Positions 19,225-29,830 of a DNA stretch of 64,000 nt are shown piece after piece. Location of the stretch: assembly GCF_009910845.1 (NCBI RefSeq), contig NZ_SIJB01000027.1, positions 109,008 through 173,007 of the forward strand, given 5' to 3'. Source of the stretch: Chengkuizengella marina. GTDB taxonomy: Bacteria; Bacillota; Bacilli; Paenibacillales; KCTC-33759. The notes beneath the pieces were generated by a model that saw only the letters and a list, made by a program, of their open reading frames with translations, did not search any database and was not told the origin of the DNA. The position numbers were made by a program, and so were the translations under genes. The first letter of the stretch is position 1; every line of letters begins with the position of its first letter.

Positions 19225-19268
19225 AAAAAAAGCAAGGACTCGGGAAGAAACCCAATCCTTGCTTTTTT
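19225..19268. terminator. Bidirectional terminator between PAP2 gene and yajC
   Basis: AAAAAAGCAAGGA (from 19225) pairs with TCCTTGCTTTTTT (19256-19268). Each arm supplies a T run for one strand. It separates the plus-strand PAP2 gene from the minus-strand queA-tgt-yajC unit. Confidence 0.88.
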
Positions 19269-19280
19269 AATTTTTATCAT

Positions 19281-19577
19281 TTAATCCGTTTTTACACCAT
19301 TAACTGCTGAACGGTCAAATGTCATTTTTGTAGCATCATTTATTTGGAGAACTACCATATCATCTGTAATTTCAAAGATTGTACCATGAATACCACCAAT
19401 TGTAATAACTTTATCGCCTTTTTTTAAATCTCCCAACATTAAGTTACGAGCTTTTTGCTTTTTTTGTTGTGGTCTAATTAACAAGAAATAAAACACTGCA
19501 AACATTAAGACTAATGGTAATACAAAAGTAGTAAATATACTTGGCTCTCCTGCATTTGTTGCTTCTGCTAATAACAT
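19281..19577 (-). CDS. yajC: Preprotein translocase accessory subunit YajC
   Basis: A 98-residue protein with one N-terminal membrane segment (FTTFVLPLVLMFAVFYFLLI), the basic RPQQKKQK stretch and a soluble domain with GDKVITIGGIHGTI. YajC associates with SecDF. It follows tgt by 14 bases and ends the queA-tgt-yajC unit just before a terminator, the order found across Bacillales. Confidence 0.96.
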   Translation of the reverse strand: MLLAEATNAGEPSIFTTFVLPLVLMFAVFYFLLIRPQQKKQKARNLMLGDLKKGDKVITIGGIHGTIFEITDDMVVLQINDATKMTFDRSAVNGVKTD

Positions 19578-19591
19578 ATATTACCCTCCCT

Positions 19592-20731
<1,140 letters not shown>

Positions 20732-20749
20732 CTATAGTCCTCTCTTACT

Positions 20750-21790
20750 TTAATAAATAAACATGGCATCTCCAAAACTAAAAAAACGATACTCTTTTTG
20801 AATAGCCTGTTCATATGCTCGCAACACTTTTTTTCTTCCAGCAAATGCACTAATCAACATTAGCAACGTGGATTTAGGCAAATGAAAATTAGTCAACAAA
20901 GCATTGACTAACTTCAACTCATATCCAGGGTATATAAATATATCTGTCCAACCGTTACATGCTTTAAATTCTCCTAATTTTTGGTGAATGGCTACAGTTT
21001 CTAATGTTCTAACCACAGTAGTACCAACTCCAATAATCCTTCCACCACTTTTTACAGAGTCATTTAACGTTCTTGCACAATCTTCACTCATTTCATAATA
21101 TTCCGAATGCATTTTATGATCTTGGATCTCCTCTACAGAAACGGGTCTAAAGGTTCCAAGACCAACGTGCAATGTAACATAAGTAATCGTAACACCTTTA
21201 TCTTTGATTTTGTTTAAATACGATTCGGTAAAATGCAGACCTGCTGTTGGGGCTGCTGCTGAACCTTCTTCTTTGGCAAAAACCGTCTGATAACGATCTC
21301 TATCTTCTAATTGTTCCTTTATGTATGGGGGCAGGGGCATATGACCTAGTTGATCTAAGAGTTCAGGAAATATGCCTTTATAAGTAAATTTTAAAACTCT
21401 CTGACCCATTTCACTTTCTTCCTGAACTTCAGCAGATAAGAGAGGGTTATCCAATGTACCGAACTCAATAATCGATCCCTTTTTCAATCTTTTTGCTGGT
21501 TTAACTAAAGCTTCCCATCGATCATTTGCTAAATTTTTTAACAATAAAACTTCTGCTTTTGCACCCGTATGTTTTTTAATTCCAAAAAGCCTAGCAGGGA
21601 TTACTTTTGTATTATTCAGCACAAGTGTATCATTCGGCTGTAAAAATTCAATGAAATCTTCAAACTGTTTGTGTTCTACATCTCCTGAAATCTTATCTAA
21701 TGTTAATAAGCGAGATTTGGTTCTGTTCACTAATGGTGTCTGAGCAATTAAGTGTTCTGGTAAATCAAAATTATATAAATTTACATTCAT
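20750..21790 (-). CDS. queA: S-adenosylmethionine:tRNA ribosyltransferase-isomerase
   Basis: A 346-residue QueA of normal length, opening with [15 protein letters not shown] and containing the conserved [15 protein letters not shown] and [10 protein letters not shown] segments. It transfers the ribosyl part of SAM to preQ1 in tRNA to make epoxyqueuosine. It begins five bases after the stop of the spoIID-like gene and is followed by tgt. Confidence 0.97.
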   Translation of the reverse strand: MNVNLYNFDLPEHLIAQTPLVNRTKSRLLTLDKISGDVEHKQFEDFIEFLQPNDTLVLNNTKVIPARLFGIKKHTGAKAEVLLLKNLANDRWEALVKPAKRLKKGSIIEFGTLDNPLLSAEVQEESEMGQRVLKFTYKGIFPELLDQLGHMPLPPYIKEQLEDRDRYQTVFAKEEGSAAAPTAGLHFTESYLNKIKDKGVTITYVTLHVGLGTFRPVSVEEIQDHKMHSEYYEMSEDCARTLNDSVKSGGRIIGVGTTVVRTLETVAIHQKLGEFKACNGWTDIFIYPGYELKLVNALLTNFHLPKSTLLMLISAFAGRKKVLRAYEQAIQKEYRFFSFGDAMFIY

Positions 21791-21795
21791 GATTA

Positions 21796-23880
21796 TTAAT
21801 CAACCTTTTCGATGTTAACATCCTTATAGTAGTATTTCAGTATTTCTTGGTAATCATACCCTACAAATTCAGCTAGCTGTCTAGCACCCCATTGGGACAT
21901 ACCTAAACCATGACCATATCCATAACCAATTATACGAAACTGTGGTTCTTCTGTTAGCACACGGATATGATTGTCTCCATTTAATACAATAAAATCTGTA
22001 TCGGTCTTTTCAGAAGTTGATCCTGAATCTATTACATGTAATCTTTCGTCTGAATCAGGAAACTCAATTGTATTCCCATTCACACCTAATACAGTATAAT
22101 TGTTCGTTTGATCAATTTCAAATCTAGTACTTCTTACACTACTTAAAGCAGTACGATATCGATCTGGATAACTTACTTCTATTACTGTACCATTTGCTTC
22201 TATCTCTAAAACTCTCCCTGAAGGTCCTCGATCTGTAATTTCCAATGATTTCAGCTCTCCAGTGATGACGTTGTTTGAAGTATTGTTTATACTCTCAAGT
22301 AATTCATCAGCAGAATAAGGTTTAGTTATCCATCTATATGAATTGGACTCTATTACTTGTTCAAGTAAAATTAATTGATCTCCAGTACTTACTTTTGCAA
22401 TTGGAGCATTGATATCATTATTTACAAAAGGTGCCTGTCTTACATTAATTTGATTATCGGTGACTTTAACAATTGGAAAACCTGCTGAATTCGTTTTGCT
22501 CGTTTTACCTGTAAAGTCCGTTCTAATATACCCAATAGTTCCGTCAGCTAAGACAACGTGATCCCACAATAGAAGTCCTTCCTCTGCAATATCATCAGGA
22601 CTAGGTACGCTCTCCACATAATCAATCGGGGAATACCATATTTCTGAAGGAGCAGCTGTTAAACCACCCGCATTAGAATAATAAAAAGGGATAATCAACT
22701 CTCCATTAGAAGCTTTTAAAACGATTCCCTCTGTCTCCTTGACAGCATTTGTTACATGAGTATCTTCTACACTAGATCCTTTATATGCTTGATCGTATGT
22801 AGTATCTGAAATGTGTGCGATTTCATATTTCATTCCTAGTTGTAATGCATATGTACGTGCTGCAATGGCCTGAGCTTTTAATGCTTCAGATGGCCACTCT
22901 GAACCCATTTCTGTACTTACAACACTATATAAATATTGTTCAAAAGGAAGTTCATTAACGACAGCTAAACGATCTTTATATTGGGTAATCTCTATATGAC
23001 CTCTATACGAACGATTATATTTTTCTTCTATTTTTATATCTGATAAATCTGATGTAATCCATAATTTTTGTCCATTTGCATTAATAAAATAATGAGGGAT
23101 GGTTGAATTTTTGTCATTTGGTGATAGTCCATTTCTAACCACTAAATATGGGGAAGCTGCTTCTATAGACTTCAATTCCAATCCAGGGAACGAACTTGTG
23201 ATCTCATTCCTTATATCGGTTAAATCACTTTGATCTACTGCTTCTCCTACCCATACTGAATACATTAATTCGCCTTTATTATTTTCTTCGTATACTAAAT
23301 AGCTGTCTATTCCTACTCCAGATAAATCAGAAATGAGGTTCTCTGCATCTTTTTTACGATCGTATGAAGCTGCACTCAAATAGTTTGGACCAGTAATTAT
23401 AATGTCAGACTGATTTAGAGATTTTTCTAAGGATGACTTGATACTTTTTGCTTCACTTATACTAGCATAGGTACCCGCATACACTTGATATCTCGTATTT
23501 CCATCTCTATTCAACTTAAAAATAAACCCTGTACCATCTTCAACTTTTTCACTTAATAAAGCCGCTTCATTAAAATCACTAGTTTCTTTTATTTTAAGCA
23601 TATACTGGTCTAAACTAACTTTTACTTTTTCAGAAACATCCTCAGAAACCCATTTTTTTATACCAGTAGAAGCCTTAATCCCAACCTCTAACCCACCATT
23701 AGCAACTAATGTGGCACTTGGTTTAGTATGTAATGATTGTATCATTAAAGCAACGCGAATATCTTCTTTTATACTTTTGGCTGCATGCGCTTTTCCGGAA
23801 AATTGGAATAATATAGTCGAAAAAAACATAACGAAAACAAGCCCAAACTTCATTCCTTTTCCTGTTCGAATAAGTGACAT
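21796..23880 (-). CDS. SpoIID/LytB-domain protein with SPOR-like and SH3-like inserts
   Basis: A 694-residue secreted protein. A signal peptide ends at GKAHA (about residue 33). Two SPOR-like repeats follow (about 118-250), then the SpoIID/LytB domain with [17 protein letters not shown] (E324 matches the catalytic Glu of SpoIID) and AIAARTYAL, an insert with an SH3-like strand INVRQAPF (about 475-525), and the C-terminal block [16 protein letters not shown]. SpoIID is a lytic transglycosylase on stem-free peptidoglycan during engulfment. This protein is about twice the size of SpoIID and is probably a LytB-like paralogue. An alternative start at ATG 23853 has a fair ribosome site and still precedes the signal peptide. 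Confidence 0.85.
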   Translation of the reverse strand: MSLIRTGKGMKFGLVFVMFFSTILFQFSGKAHAAKSIKEDIRVALMIQSLHTKPSATLVANGGLEVGIKASTGIKKWVSEDVSEKVKVSLDQYMLKIKETSDFNEAALLSEKVEDGTGFIFKLNRDGNTRYQVYAGTYASISEAKSIKSSLEKSLNQSDIIITGPNYLSAASYDRKKDAENLISDLSGVGIDSYLVYEENNKGELMYSVWVGEAVDQSDLTDIRNEITSSFPGLELKSIEAASPYLVVRNGLSPNDKNSTIPHYFINANGQKLWITSDLSDIKIEEKYNRSYRGHIEITQYKDRLAVVNELPFEQYLYSVVSTEMGSEWPSEALKAQAIAARTYALQLGMKYEIAHISDTTYDQAYKGSSVEDTHVTNAVKETEGIVLKASNGELIIPFYYSNAGGLTAAPSEIWYSPIDYVESVPSPDDIAEEGLLLWDHVVLADGTIGYIRTDFTGKTSKTNSAGFPIVKVTDNQINVRQAPFVNNDINAPIAKVSTGDQLILLEQVIESNSYRWITKPYSADELLESINNTSNNVITGELKSLEITDRGPSGRVLEIEANGTVIEVSYPDRYRTALSSVRSTRFEIDQTNNYTVLGVNGNTIEFPDSDERLHVIDSGSTSEKTDTDFIVLNGDNHIRVLTEEPQFRIIGYGYGHGLGMSQWGARQLAEFVGYDYQEILKYYYKDVNIEKVD

Positions 23881-24010
23881 AAATTATACGATCCCCCTGT
23901 AAAATGCTAATATTTTTTAAAGTTTCTATTCTATTAATTTAGACTCCCTTTACTATTAAAAGTTTCATATACAAAAATAAAAAATAACAAAAACCTTTCG
24001 AATAAAGAAT

Positions 24011-24034
24011 AAGACCCCCTCCAACGTGGGCCTT
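24011..24034 (-). terminator. Terminator of the ruvCAB unit
   Basis: On the minus strand AAGGCCC pairs with GGGTCTT (one G-U pair) around a 10-base loop, followed by a T-rich tail. It lies 37 bases after the ruvB stop. Confidence 0.55.
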
Positions 24035-24070
24035 AAATACTTTCTATTTAGATCATCATCGTTTAATACT

Positions 24071-25075
24071 CTATTGTCCTGGCATTGCAATCCCCAAATG
24101 TTTGTATGCAAGTGGTGTAACTACTCTTCCACGAGGAGTTCGTTGTAAAAAGCCTATTTGCAATAAGTAAGGTTCATAAACATCGTCAATCGTTTGACCT
24201 TCTTCTCCAATAGTTGCAGCTATCGTTTCCAAACCTACTGGACCGCCAGCAAAATTTTTTATAATTGTTTTTAAAATTTTATGATCAATATGATCCAACC
24301 CTAAATCATCAACTTGAATATTTTTAAGTGCTGTTTGTGCTATATCAATGGTAATGATTCCGTCCCCTTTAACTTGGGCAAAGTCACGTACTCTTTTTAA
24401 TAAACGATTGGCAATACGGGGTGTACCTCTTGAACGTCTAGCAATCTCATTAGCCGCTTCCCCTATAATATCAACCTCTAATATTTCAGAAGCTCTTGTA
24501 ACAATATAACTCAATTCATCTATTGTATAAAACTCCAAACGACACATCACACCAAATCGATCTCGTAATGGAGATGACAGCAAACCAGCTCTTGTAGTGG
24601 CTCCAATTAGTGTAAATGGAGGCAAGTCTAAACGGACGGAACGAGCACTAGGTCCCTTTCCTATAATAATATCCAATGCAAAATCTTCCATTGCTGGATA
24701 TAATACTTCCTCCACCTGCCTGTTTAGACGATGAACTTCATCTATAAAAAGCACATCCCCTTCTTGTAAATTTGTTAAAATTGCTGCTAAATCTCCGGGT
24801 CTATCAATAGCTGGACCAGATGTTACTCGGATATTAACTCCTAATTCATTGGCAATAATGTTGGAGAGTGTTGTTTTTCCTAATCCAGGAGGACCGTATA
24901 ATAATACATGATCTAGTGCTTCTTTACGTAATTTAGCTGCTTCAATATATATTTTCAAATTTTCCTTGATATTTTCTTGTCCAATATATTCAGCTAAAAA
25001 TCGAGGCCTTAAACTTAATTCCGCTTCTTGATCCTCCATCATAAGATTAGCTGAAATTATGCGATCATCATCCAT
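24071..25075 (-). CDS. ruvB: Holliday junction branch migration helicase RuvB
   Basis: A 334-residue protein of normal length with the Walker [10 protein letters not shown], Walker B FIDEVHRL, sensor GATTRAG and the arginine-finger region LRDRFG, followed by a winged-helix C-terminal domain ([10 protein letters not shown]). It drives branch migration with RuvA. The ATG follows AAGGAGGGG and lies 11 bases past the ruvA stop. Confidence 0.98.
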   Translation of the reverse strand: MDDDRIISANLMMEDQEAELSLRPRFLAEYIGQENIKENLKIYIEAAKLRKEALDHVLLYGPPGLGKTTLSNIIANELGVNIRVTSGPAIDRPGDLAAILTNLQEGDVLFIDEVHRLNRQVEEVLYPAMEDFALDIIIGKGPSARSVRLDLPPFTLIGATTRAGLLSSPLRDRFGVMCRLEFYTIDELSYIVTRASEILEVDIIGEAANEIARRSRGTPRIANRLLKRVRDFAQVKGDGIITIDIAQTALKNIQVDDLGLDHIDHKILKTIIKNFAGGPVGLETIAATIGEEGQTIDDVYEPYLLQIGFLQRTPRGRVVTPLAYKHLGIAMPGQ

Positions 25076-25086
25076 GTTTCCCCTCC

Positions 25087-25707
25087 TTAACCCTCAAACA
25101 AGGATTGTAATGCTCTTTTCATAATCGTTTCTACTGTATCATTTTGATCAATATTAGTTCTTATCACTTCCCAAACTTGATCGACTTCTTTTTCTGAGTA
25201 ACCTAAACCAATTAATGCTTCTTTAGCTTCCACCCAAGGTGCAGGCATAGAAACATCACTTTGATCTAACGAAACTGCTACATTATAGTCATGTGTTGAA
25301 TCATTCGATACTATATGATCTAATTTATCCTTCAAATCAAGAATAACCCTTTGAGCTGTTTTTTTACCTATACCAGGAAGCTTAGTTAGAAAAGTAATGT
25401 TTTCTTGCTGAATGGAACTAATAATATTTTGAGGAGTAGCTCCGGAAAGAATTCCTACTGCAACACGTGGTCCTATTCCAGAAACATCAATCAATCTTCT
25501 AAATAAAGTTTGTTCCTCTCTTGTTTTAAATCCATATAGTAAGATAGCATCTTCTCTAACATGCTGGTGTATTAATACCTGAACCTCCTTATCAACTTGA
25601 AAAACATATGGATTTGAGCAAAAAACTCTATATCCAACACCGTTTACATCCAAAACGATGTAATCTGTTTGCATCTGCGCAACAGTTCCTCTTAAAAAAT
25701 CTAACAT
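25087..25707 (-). CDS. ruvA: Holliday junction DNA helicase subunit RuvA
   Basis: A 206-residue protein with the N-terminal OB fold ([11 protein letters not shown]), the two helix-hairpin-helix motifs ([13 protein letters not shown] and [19 protein letters not shown]) and the C-terminal domain that contacts RuvB. It binds four-way junctions as a tetramer. It starts five bases after the ruvC stop, within the same ribosome-site region. Confidence 0.98.
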   Translation of the reverse strand: MLDFLRGTVAQMQTDYIVLDVNGVGYRVFCSNPYVFQVDKEVQVLIHQHVREDAILLYGFKTREEQTLFRRLIDVSGIGPRVAVGILSGATPQNIISSIQQENITFLTKLPGIGKKTAQRVILDLKDKLDHIVSNDSTHDYNVAVSLDQSDVSMPAPWVEAKEALIGLGYSEKEVDQVWEVIRTNIDQNDTVETIMKRALQSLFEG

Positions 25708-25712
25708 TATAA

Positions 25713-26225
25713 TTACATTCCTCTTCTTGTTAAATTATTTTGTAATTTGGTTTGCAAAGTGGATGAATGTGCGTGGCATATAGCAATAGCTAATGCATCG
25801 GCAACATCATCTGGTTTTGGTATTTCAGATAAGCTCAAAAACATTTTCACCATATCTTGTACTTGCTTTTTTTCTGCCTTTCCATAGCCAACAGTAGCTT
25901 GTTTGATCTGTAATGGGGTATACTCTCCGATTTCCAGCCCCTTTTGTTTACAAGCTAACATTAAAACTCCACGAGCTTGACCTACAGCAATCGCAGTAGT
26001 CACATTACGATTAAAATATAATTGTTCAATTGCAGCTGCATCTGGCTTATATTTATCAATTAATTGAATCAATGAATCATAAATATCCATTAAGCGAATG
26101 GATGGGTCGGTGTGGGCTTTTGTTTGAATGCATCCATATTGAACTGGCACTAACTGACTACCAATTTTATCCACAAAACCAAAACCTACAATGGCATATC
26201 CCGGATCAATTCCTAATATTCGCAA
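25713..26225 (-). CDS. ruvC: Crossover junction endodeoxyribonuclease RuvC
   Basis: A 170-residue RuvC of normal length with the full acidic active site: D7 (MRILGIDPGY), E67 (AAIEQLYF), D140 and D143 (DDVADALAIAICH). It resolves Holliday junctions by paired nicking and works with RuvAB. B. subtilis lacks RuvC and uses RecU, so ruvC here marks a non-Bacillus lineage. recU is not in the window, so I cannot say whether both resolvases are present. Confidence 0.97.
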   Translation of the reverse strand: MRILGIDPGYAIVGFGFVDKIGSQLVPVQYGCIQTKAHTDPSIRLMDIYDSLIQLIDKYKPDAAAIEQLYFNRNVTTAIAVGQARGVLMLACKQKGLEIGEYTPLQIKQATVGYGKAEKKQVQDMVKMFLSLSEIPKPDDVADALAIAICHAHSSTLQTKLQNNLTRRGM

Positions 26226-26364
26226 CCTTGTCTCCCCTGTCTCTTATTTAAAAATGGTTTACCTTATAAATTACTTATGAAATATGTATGGAAGGGAACA
26301 TATGTATTGATATTATTATAACAGACTTCTATTCTTGTGACACTCACTTTTCATTTTCGTTTGA

Positions 26365-27042
26365 TTAACCTTCTATTTCAACATTCACAACTCCTTTAAT
26401 GCTATGAATAACATAATAAACATCTGTTGTATATCGTTTTTCATCTACCATAATCCGAAGATCCATTAGGTATTTTCCTTCTTTTAAATCCTTTACGATC
26501 ACATTTTTAATATTAATTTTTTTTGATTTGATTTCCTTTATGATTTCAGTCATGTTTTCATTGCTATCTAGGAATATCTTCAATTTCTTTTCTTTGAGTC
26601 TAAGTGTCTTTGGACCGATCCATTTTATAAGGCGAGGAACAATTTCAACTCCAAATAAAATAAATGCAACACCGATAAAACTCTCAATATAAAACCCAGC
26701 ACCTACCGCGATACCTAATCCAGATGCTCCCCATAACATCGCTGCTGTTGTTAATCCACTTATCACATCATTACTTCGTCGCAAAATAACCCCCGCTCCA
26801 ATAAACCCAACTCCAGTTACAATTTGTGCAGCTAAACGCATGGGATCCATCATAATTCGATCTGGTTTGTCAAAATGATATGCAGATTCAATGGAAACTA
26901 TTGTTAATAAACAACTACTTACTGCTAAAACAAAACAAGTTTTTAGTCCTAGTGGCTTTCTCCTAATCTCACGTTCAATCCCGATCATAAATCCCATTGC
27001 AGATGCTAATCCTAACTTTAACCATATTTCCATCATTTTCAT
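26365..27042 (-). CDS. MgtC/SapB-family membrane protein
   Basis: About 225 residues. The N-terminal half has five hydrophobic segments with the MgtC signatures GFMIGIEREIRRKPLGLKT and GVGFIGAGVILR. The C-terminal 85 residues form a soluble ACT-like domain. MgtC-type proteins are tied to growth in low Mg2+ and control of membrane ATP synthase or potential; the exact activity is unsettled. The start region reads GTG-ATG-AAA-ATG-ATG, and I take the first ATG after GGGAG. It faces away from the zinc-ribbon gene across a shared 166-base promoter region. Confidence 0.87.
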   Translation of the reverse strand: MKMMEIWLKLGLASAMGFMIGIEREIRRKPLGLKTCFVLAVSSCLLTIVSIESAYHFDKPDRIMMDPMRLAAQIVTGVGFIGAGVILRRSNDVISGLTTAAMLWGASGLGIAVGAGFYIESFIGVAFILFGVEIVPRLIKWIGPKTLRLKEKKLKIFLDSNENMTEIIKEIKSKKINIKNVIVKDLKEGKYLMDLRIMVDEKRYTTDVYYVIHSIKGVVNVEIEG

Positions 27043-27144
27043 CACTTCTCCCTATCTTTGCAGGAATGATCTAATACATAATGGTTTAGATTAAGTATAT
27101 TATATGGTAAGAACATTGAATTATCATTTAAATTTTTAATTCAT

Positions 27145-27173
27145 TTGAGAATCATTCTAAAAACACATATAAT
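27145..27173 (+). promoter_or_regulatory. Sigma-A promoter overlapping a Fur-family-like box
   Basis: TTGAGA (27145-27150), a 17-base spacer and TATAAT (27168-27173) form a strong promoter for the zinc-ribbon/NhaD pair. Overlapping the -35 is TGAGAAT-C-ATTCTAA (27146-27160), a 7-1-7 inverted repeat that agrees with the Fur/PerR/Zur-type consensus TGATAAT-N-ATTATCA at 12 of 14 arm positions. The half site GAGAATCAT recurs at 27182-27190, just downstream of the predicted start. Which family member binds is unknown. Confidence 0.55.
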
Positions 27174-27208
27174 ATTCTTTAGAGAATCATGAAAAAGGGG
27201 GAGAACAT

Positions 27209-27643
27209 ATGAAAAATGTTGTGATTCATAAGGTAGTCAAATTAGTTTTTACTGAAGACCACCTTAAAGGGTATTGGAATAAACAAAATAGTGACTTAAC
27301 GTTTAATTCTTTAACAAATGAACAACTGATCAGCCTTGCAAAAAAAATGATGAAAAACACATCACATAGCATGTTAGAGCAACATATTGTGGGACGTGAT
27401 TGGCGTACTGAAGAAGAAACAAAAGGGAAGTTGTTAGAAGAAGATGATTCAGTAAATGATGAACATATCGAAATTATTGAAACATCTGTACCAGGTTCAA
27501 AATCAAAAAAACTGCTAATTGATCGCTTATTAAAAGTAGATTGTAAGCAATGTGAATTTTCATATTTTATTTCAGATTTAAATGCAGACACATCAAAATT
27601 AACTTGTCCATCTTGCAGTGGCGAAGTCATTGCAGATAACTAA
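27209..27643 (+). CDS. Uncharacterised protein with C-terminal zinc ribbon
   Basis: A 144-residue protein I do not recognise by name. The N-terminal 90 residues are helical and charged. The C-terminus has a CxxC-x21-CxxC zinc ribbon (CKQC ... CPSC). AAGGGGGAG precedes the ATG. It is followed after 32 bases by the NhaD-type permease and probably shares its transcript. The promoter upstream overlaps a Fur-family-like box, so expression may respond to metal or peroxide. Function unknown. Confidence 0.7.
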   Translation: MKNVVIHKVVKLVFTEDHLKGYWNKQNSDLTFNSLTNEQLISLAKKMMKNTSHSMLEQHIVGRDWRTEEETKGKLLEEDDSVNDEHIEIIETSVPGSKSKKLLIDRLLKVDCKQCEFSYFISDLNADTSKLTCPSCSGEVIADN

Positions 27644-27675
27644 CAATTTATATTCACTAGAGGGAGTTGGGATCG

Positions 27676-29001
27676 TTGCACGAAGAAGTAATATCAGAAG
27701 TAAGTAATTTTCAATATTGGGCTGCCATTGCCATTTTTTTATTTGCATATGCTTTTATAATATCTGAAAAAATCAATCGAGCCGTCATTGCATTATTTGG
27801 TGCTGGATTAATGATTGTACTTGGAATTGTAGATTTGGAGCTTGCATTTACTCATCATATTGAATGGGATACGATTACTTTATTAATTGGTATGATGATA
27901 CTTGTAGGTATCACTAGTAAGTCAGGTGTATTCCAGTATGTGGCTATCAAAACAGCAAAAGTAGCAAAAGGAAATCCAATCACTATCTTACTTTACCTTT
28001 CTTTATTAACAGCTGTTGGTTCCGCATTTTTAGATAATGTAACTACTGTTCTTTTAATTGTTCCTGTTACATTCTCAATTACAAGGATTTTAAATGTAAA
28101 TCCAGTTCCATTCTTAATATCGGAAATTTTGTTTTCCAATATCGGAGGAACAGCAACCCTTGTAGGAGATCCTCCAAACATTATGATTGGTTCAGCCAAT
28201 CCTCATTTAACTTTCAATAAATTTATCATTAACCTTGCACCTGTTGTATTAGTCATCATGGCTGTTACAATAATCATTATTTACTTTTTATATCGCAAAC
28301 AAGTTAAAACAAGTCAGGAAATGATTGACAAGTTAATGAGTTTAGATGAAAGAACATATATTAAAGATGCAGTATTAATGAAAAAGTCTGTAGCAGTGCT
28401 ACTTCTAACCATTCTTGGATTTATGCTTCATAATGTGCTTCATCTTGAAGCTGCTGTTATTGCCATGGCAGGTGCTACACTGCTTATGTTAATTGGAGTA
28501 AAAGAACACGACTTAGAAGAGGTTTTTGAATCTGTAGAATGGGTAACCATTTTCTTCTTTGTTGGATTATTTACATTAGTCGGTGGTCTTATTGATATTG
28601 GCTTAATTGGATCTTTAGCTCAAAAAGCGTTGGATGTAACTGGTGGAGATATCCCTTTCGCTGCCTATTTAATTCTTTGGATTTCAGGTGTTGCTTCCGC
28701 GACAATAGATAATATACCTTTTGTTGCCACGATGATCCCTTTATTGCAGGATATGGCAGTTGGGATGGGTCTGAGCGCAGATTCACCACAGTTTGAGGTG
28801 TTATGGTGGTCATTAGCATTAGGAGCTTGTTTAGGAGGAAATGGTACTTTAATAGGAGCATCAGCAAATGTCATTGTAGCTGGTATGGCCTCTCGTGAAG
28901 GAAAAGGGTTTAGTTATATAAAGTTTTTATTAATTGGGGCTCCAATTACACTTGTTTCCCTCATAATAGCACACTTATATTTGTTTTTATTCTTCCTATA
29001 A
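27676..29001 (+). CDS. ArsB/NhaD-type (IT superfamily) ion permease
   Basis: A 441-residue protein with about 11-12 membrane segments. It contains the IT/ArsB-NhaD hallmarks SAFLDNVTTVLLIVPVT and GGTATLVGDPPNIMIGSAN in the first half, and a matching inverted repeat SATIDNIPFVATMIPLL and GACLGGNGTLIGASANV in the second. Members carry Na+/H+, arsenite or other anions. The sequence most resembles the P-permease/NhaD branch, but the substrate cannot be decided. I prefer TTG 27676, nine bases after GGGAG, over TTG 27667. Confidence 0.85.
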   Translation: MHEEVISEVSNFQYWAAIAIFLFAYAFIISEKINRAVIALFGAGLMIVLGIVDLELAFTHHIEWDTITLLIGMMILVGITSKSGVFQYVAIKTAKVAKGNPITILLYLSLLTAVGSAFLDNVTTVLLIVPVTFSITRILNVNPVPFLISEILFSNIGGTATLVGDPPNIMIGSANPHLTFNKFIINLAPVVLVIMAVTIIIIYFLYRKQVKTSQEMIDKLMSLDERTYIKDAVLMKKSVAVLLLTILGFMLHNVLHLEAAVIAMAGATLLMLIGVKEHDLEEVFESVEWVTIFFFVGLFTLVGGLIDIGLIGSLAQKALDVTGGDIPFAAYLILWISGVASATIDNIPFVATMIPLLQDMAVGMGLSADSPQFEVLWWSLALGACLGGNGTLIGASANVIVAGMASREGKGFSYIKFLLIGAPITLVSLIIAHLYLFLFFL

Positions 29002-29052
29002 AACATAAGCTAACAAAAATAAATCCATGTGGAAGTTTCTAAACAGTCCTAA

Positions 29053-29087
29053 AAAAAGAGATAGACAATAAATGTCTATCTCTTTTT
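29053..29087. terminator. Bidirectional terminator between permease gene and bofC
   Basis: AAAAAGAGATAGACA (29053-29067) pairs perfectly with TGTCTATCTCTTTTT (29073-29087) around a 5-base loop. It provides a T run on both strands and sits between converging genes. Confidence 0.92.
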
Positions 29088-29108
29088 CAAACTAAATATT
29101 TTATCTTT

Positions 29109-29753
29109 TTATTGATCAACTGCAGTAAACTCACTAAATGTTGAAAGGATGCTGTTATAATCCTCAAAATCTTTAATTCTAATTCCTTCAACTAATTGCT
29201 GTACAGTACCTACTGGTAAACTGCTTTCCAAATGTTCAATGTCCAATTGGAAAAAAGTTCTAAGCACGTTGTCATGTATAGGTAAACCATCAAATAATGT
29301 TAATTTCCCATCCTCACTGACGCCAAAATAGGCACTTTCCTTGCATTTTGGTGAAAGGTCCTCAATAGATTCTGAAAATACAATGCTGCCTTCTTCAGTA
29401 AATTCAAAAGTATATTGCGGGTTATTTTGATACAATTCTAAAATTTCTTGACTATTTAAACTTCCTAGTGATTTCACTTCTTCTCCACAAACATACACTT
29501 TTTTAATGATCACTTCTCTTTTTTGAGAATCTGTGATTAAAAGCTCTAATGAACCCTCATTCTGAATTTGATCCATTTTGTCATCATTAGAAAAACCATT
29601 CAAAAATGTAGTTTTTATATCTGTTTGTTCCTCATTTAATAAAATGTACACTGATATAGTACCGAACATAATGATAAATGTTGCAAACGTCAGCCATTTT
29701 TTCTTCAAACGTAGTTGTTTTTTTAATTGTTTTAGAAATTTAGTAATATTCAC
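29109..29753 (-). CDS. bofC: Bypass-of-forespore protein C (BofC-like)
   Basis: A 214-residue protein with a basic N-terminus, one membrane segment or uncleaved signal (WLTFATFIIMFGTISVYILL) and a C-terminal BofC domain (YFGVSEDGKLTLFDGLP ... FFQLDIEHLESSLP ... IRIKDFEDYNSILSTFSE). BofC is made in the forespore under sigma-G and inhibits SpoIVB, delaying the signal that activates pro-sigma-K processing. SpoIVFA and SpoIVFB, the downstream parts of that checkpoint, are also in this window. GTG 29753 is chosen because GAAGG lies eight bases before it. In B. subtilis bofC adjoins ruvA; here four genes intervene. Confidence 0.85.
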   Translation of the reverse strand: MNITKFLKQLKKQLRLKKKWLTFATFIIMFGTISVYILLNEEQTDIKTTFLNGFSNDDKMDQIQNEGSLELLITDSQKREVIIKKVYVCGEEVKSLGSLNSQEILELYQNNPQYTFEFTEEGSIVFSESIEDLSPKCKESAYFGVSEDGKLTLFDGLPIHDNVLRTFFQLDIEHLESSLPVGTVQQLVEGIRIKDFEDYNSILSTFSEFTAVDQ

Positions 29754-29830
29754 ATTAATCGCCTTCTTTAACAATTAGAGTTTTTTCCTATTCTAACCAT
29801 TTAAAGAAGAGTTTATACTACTTATATCGA

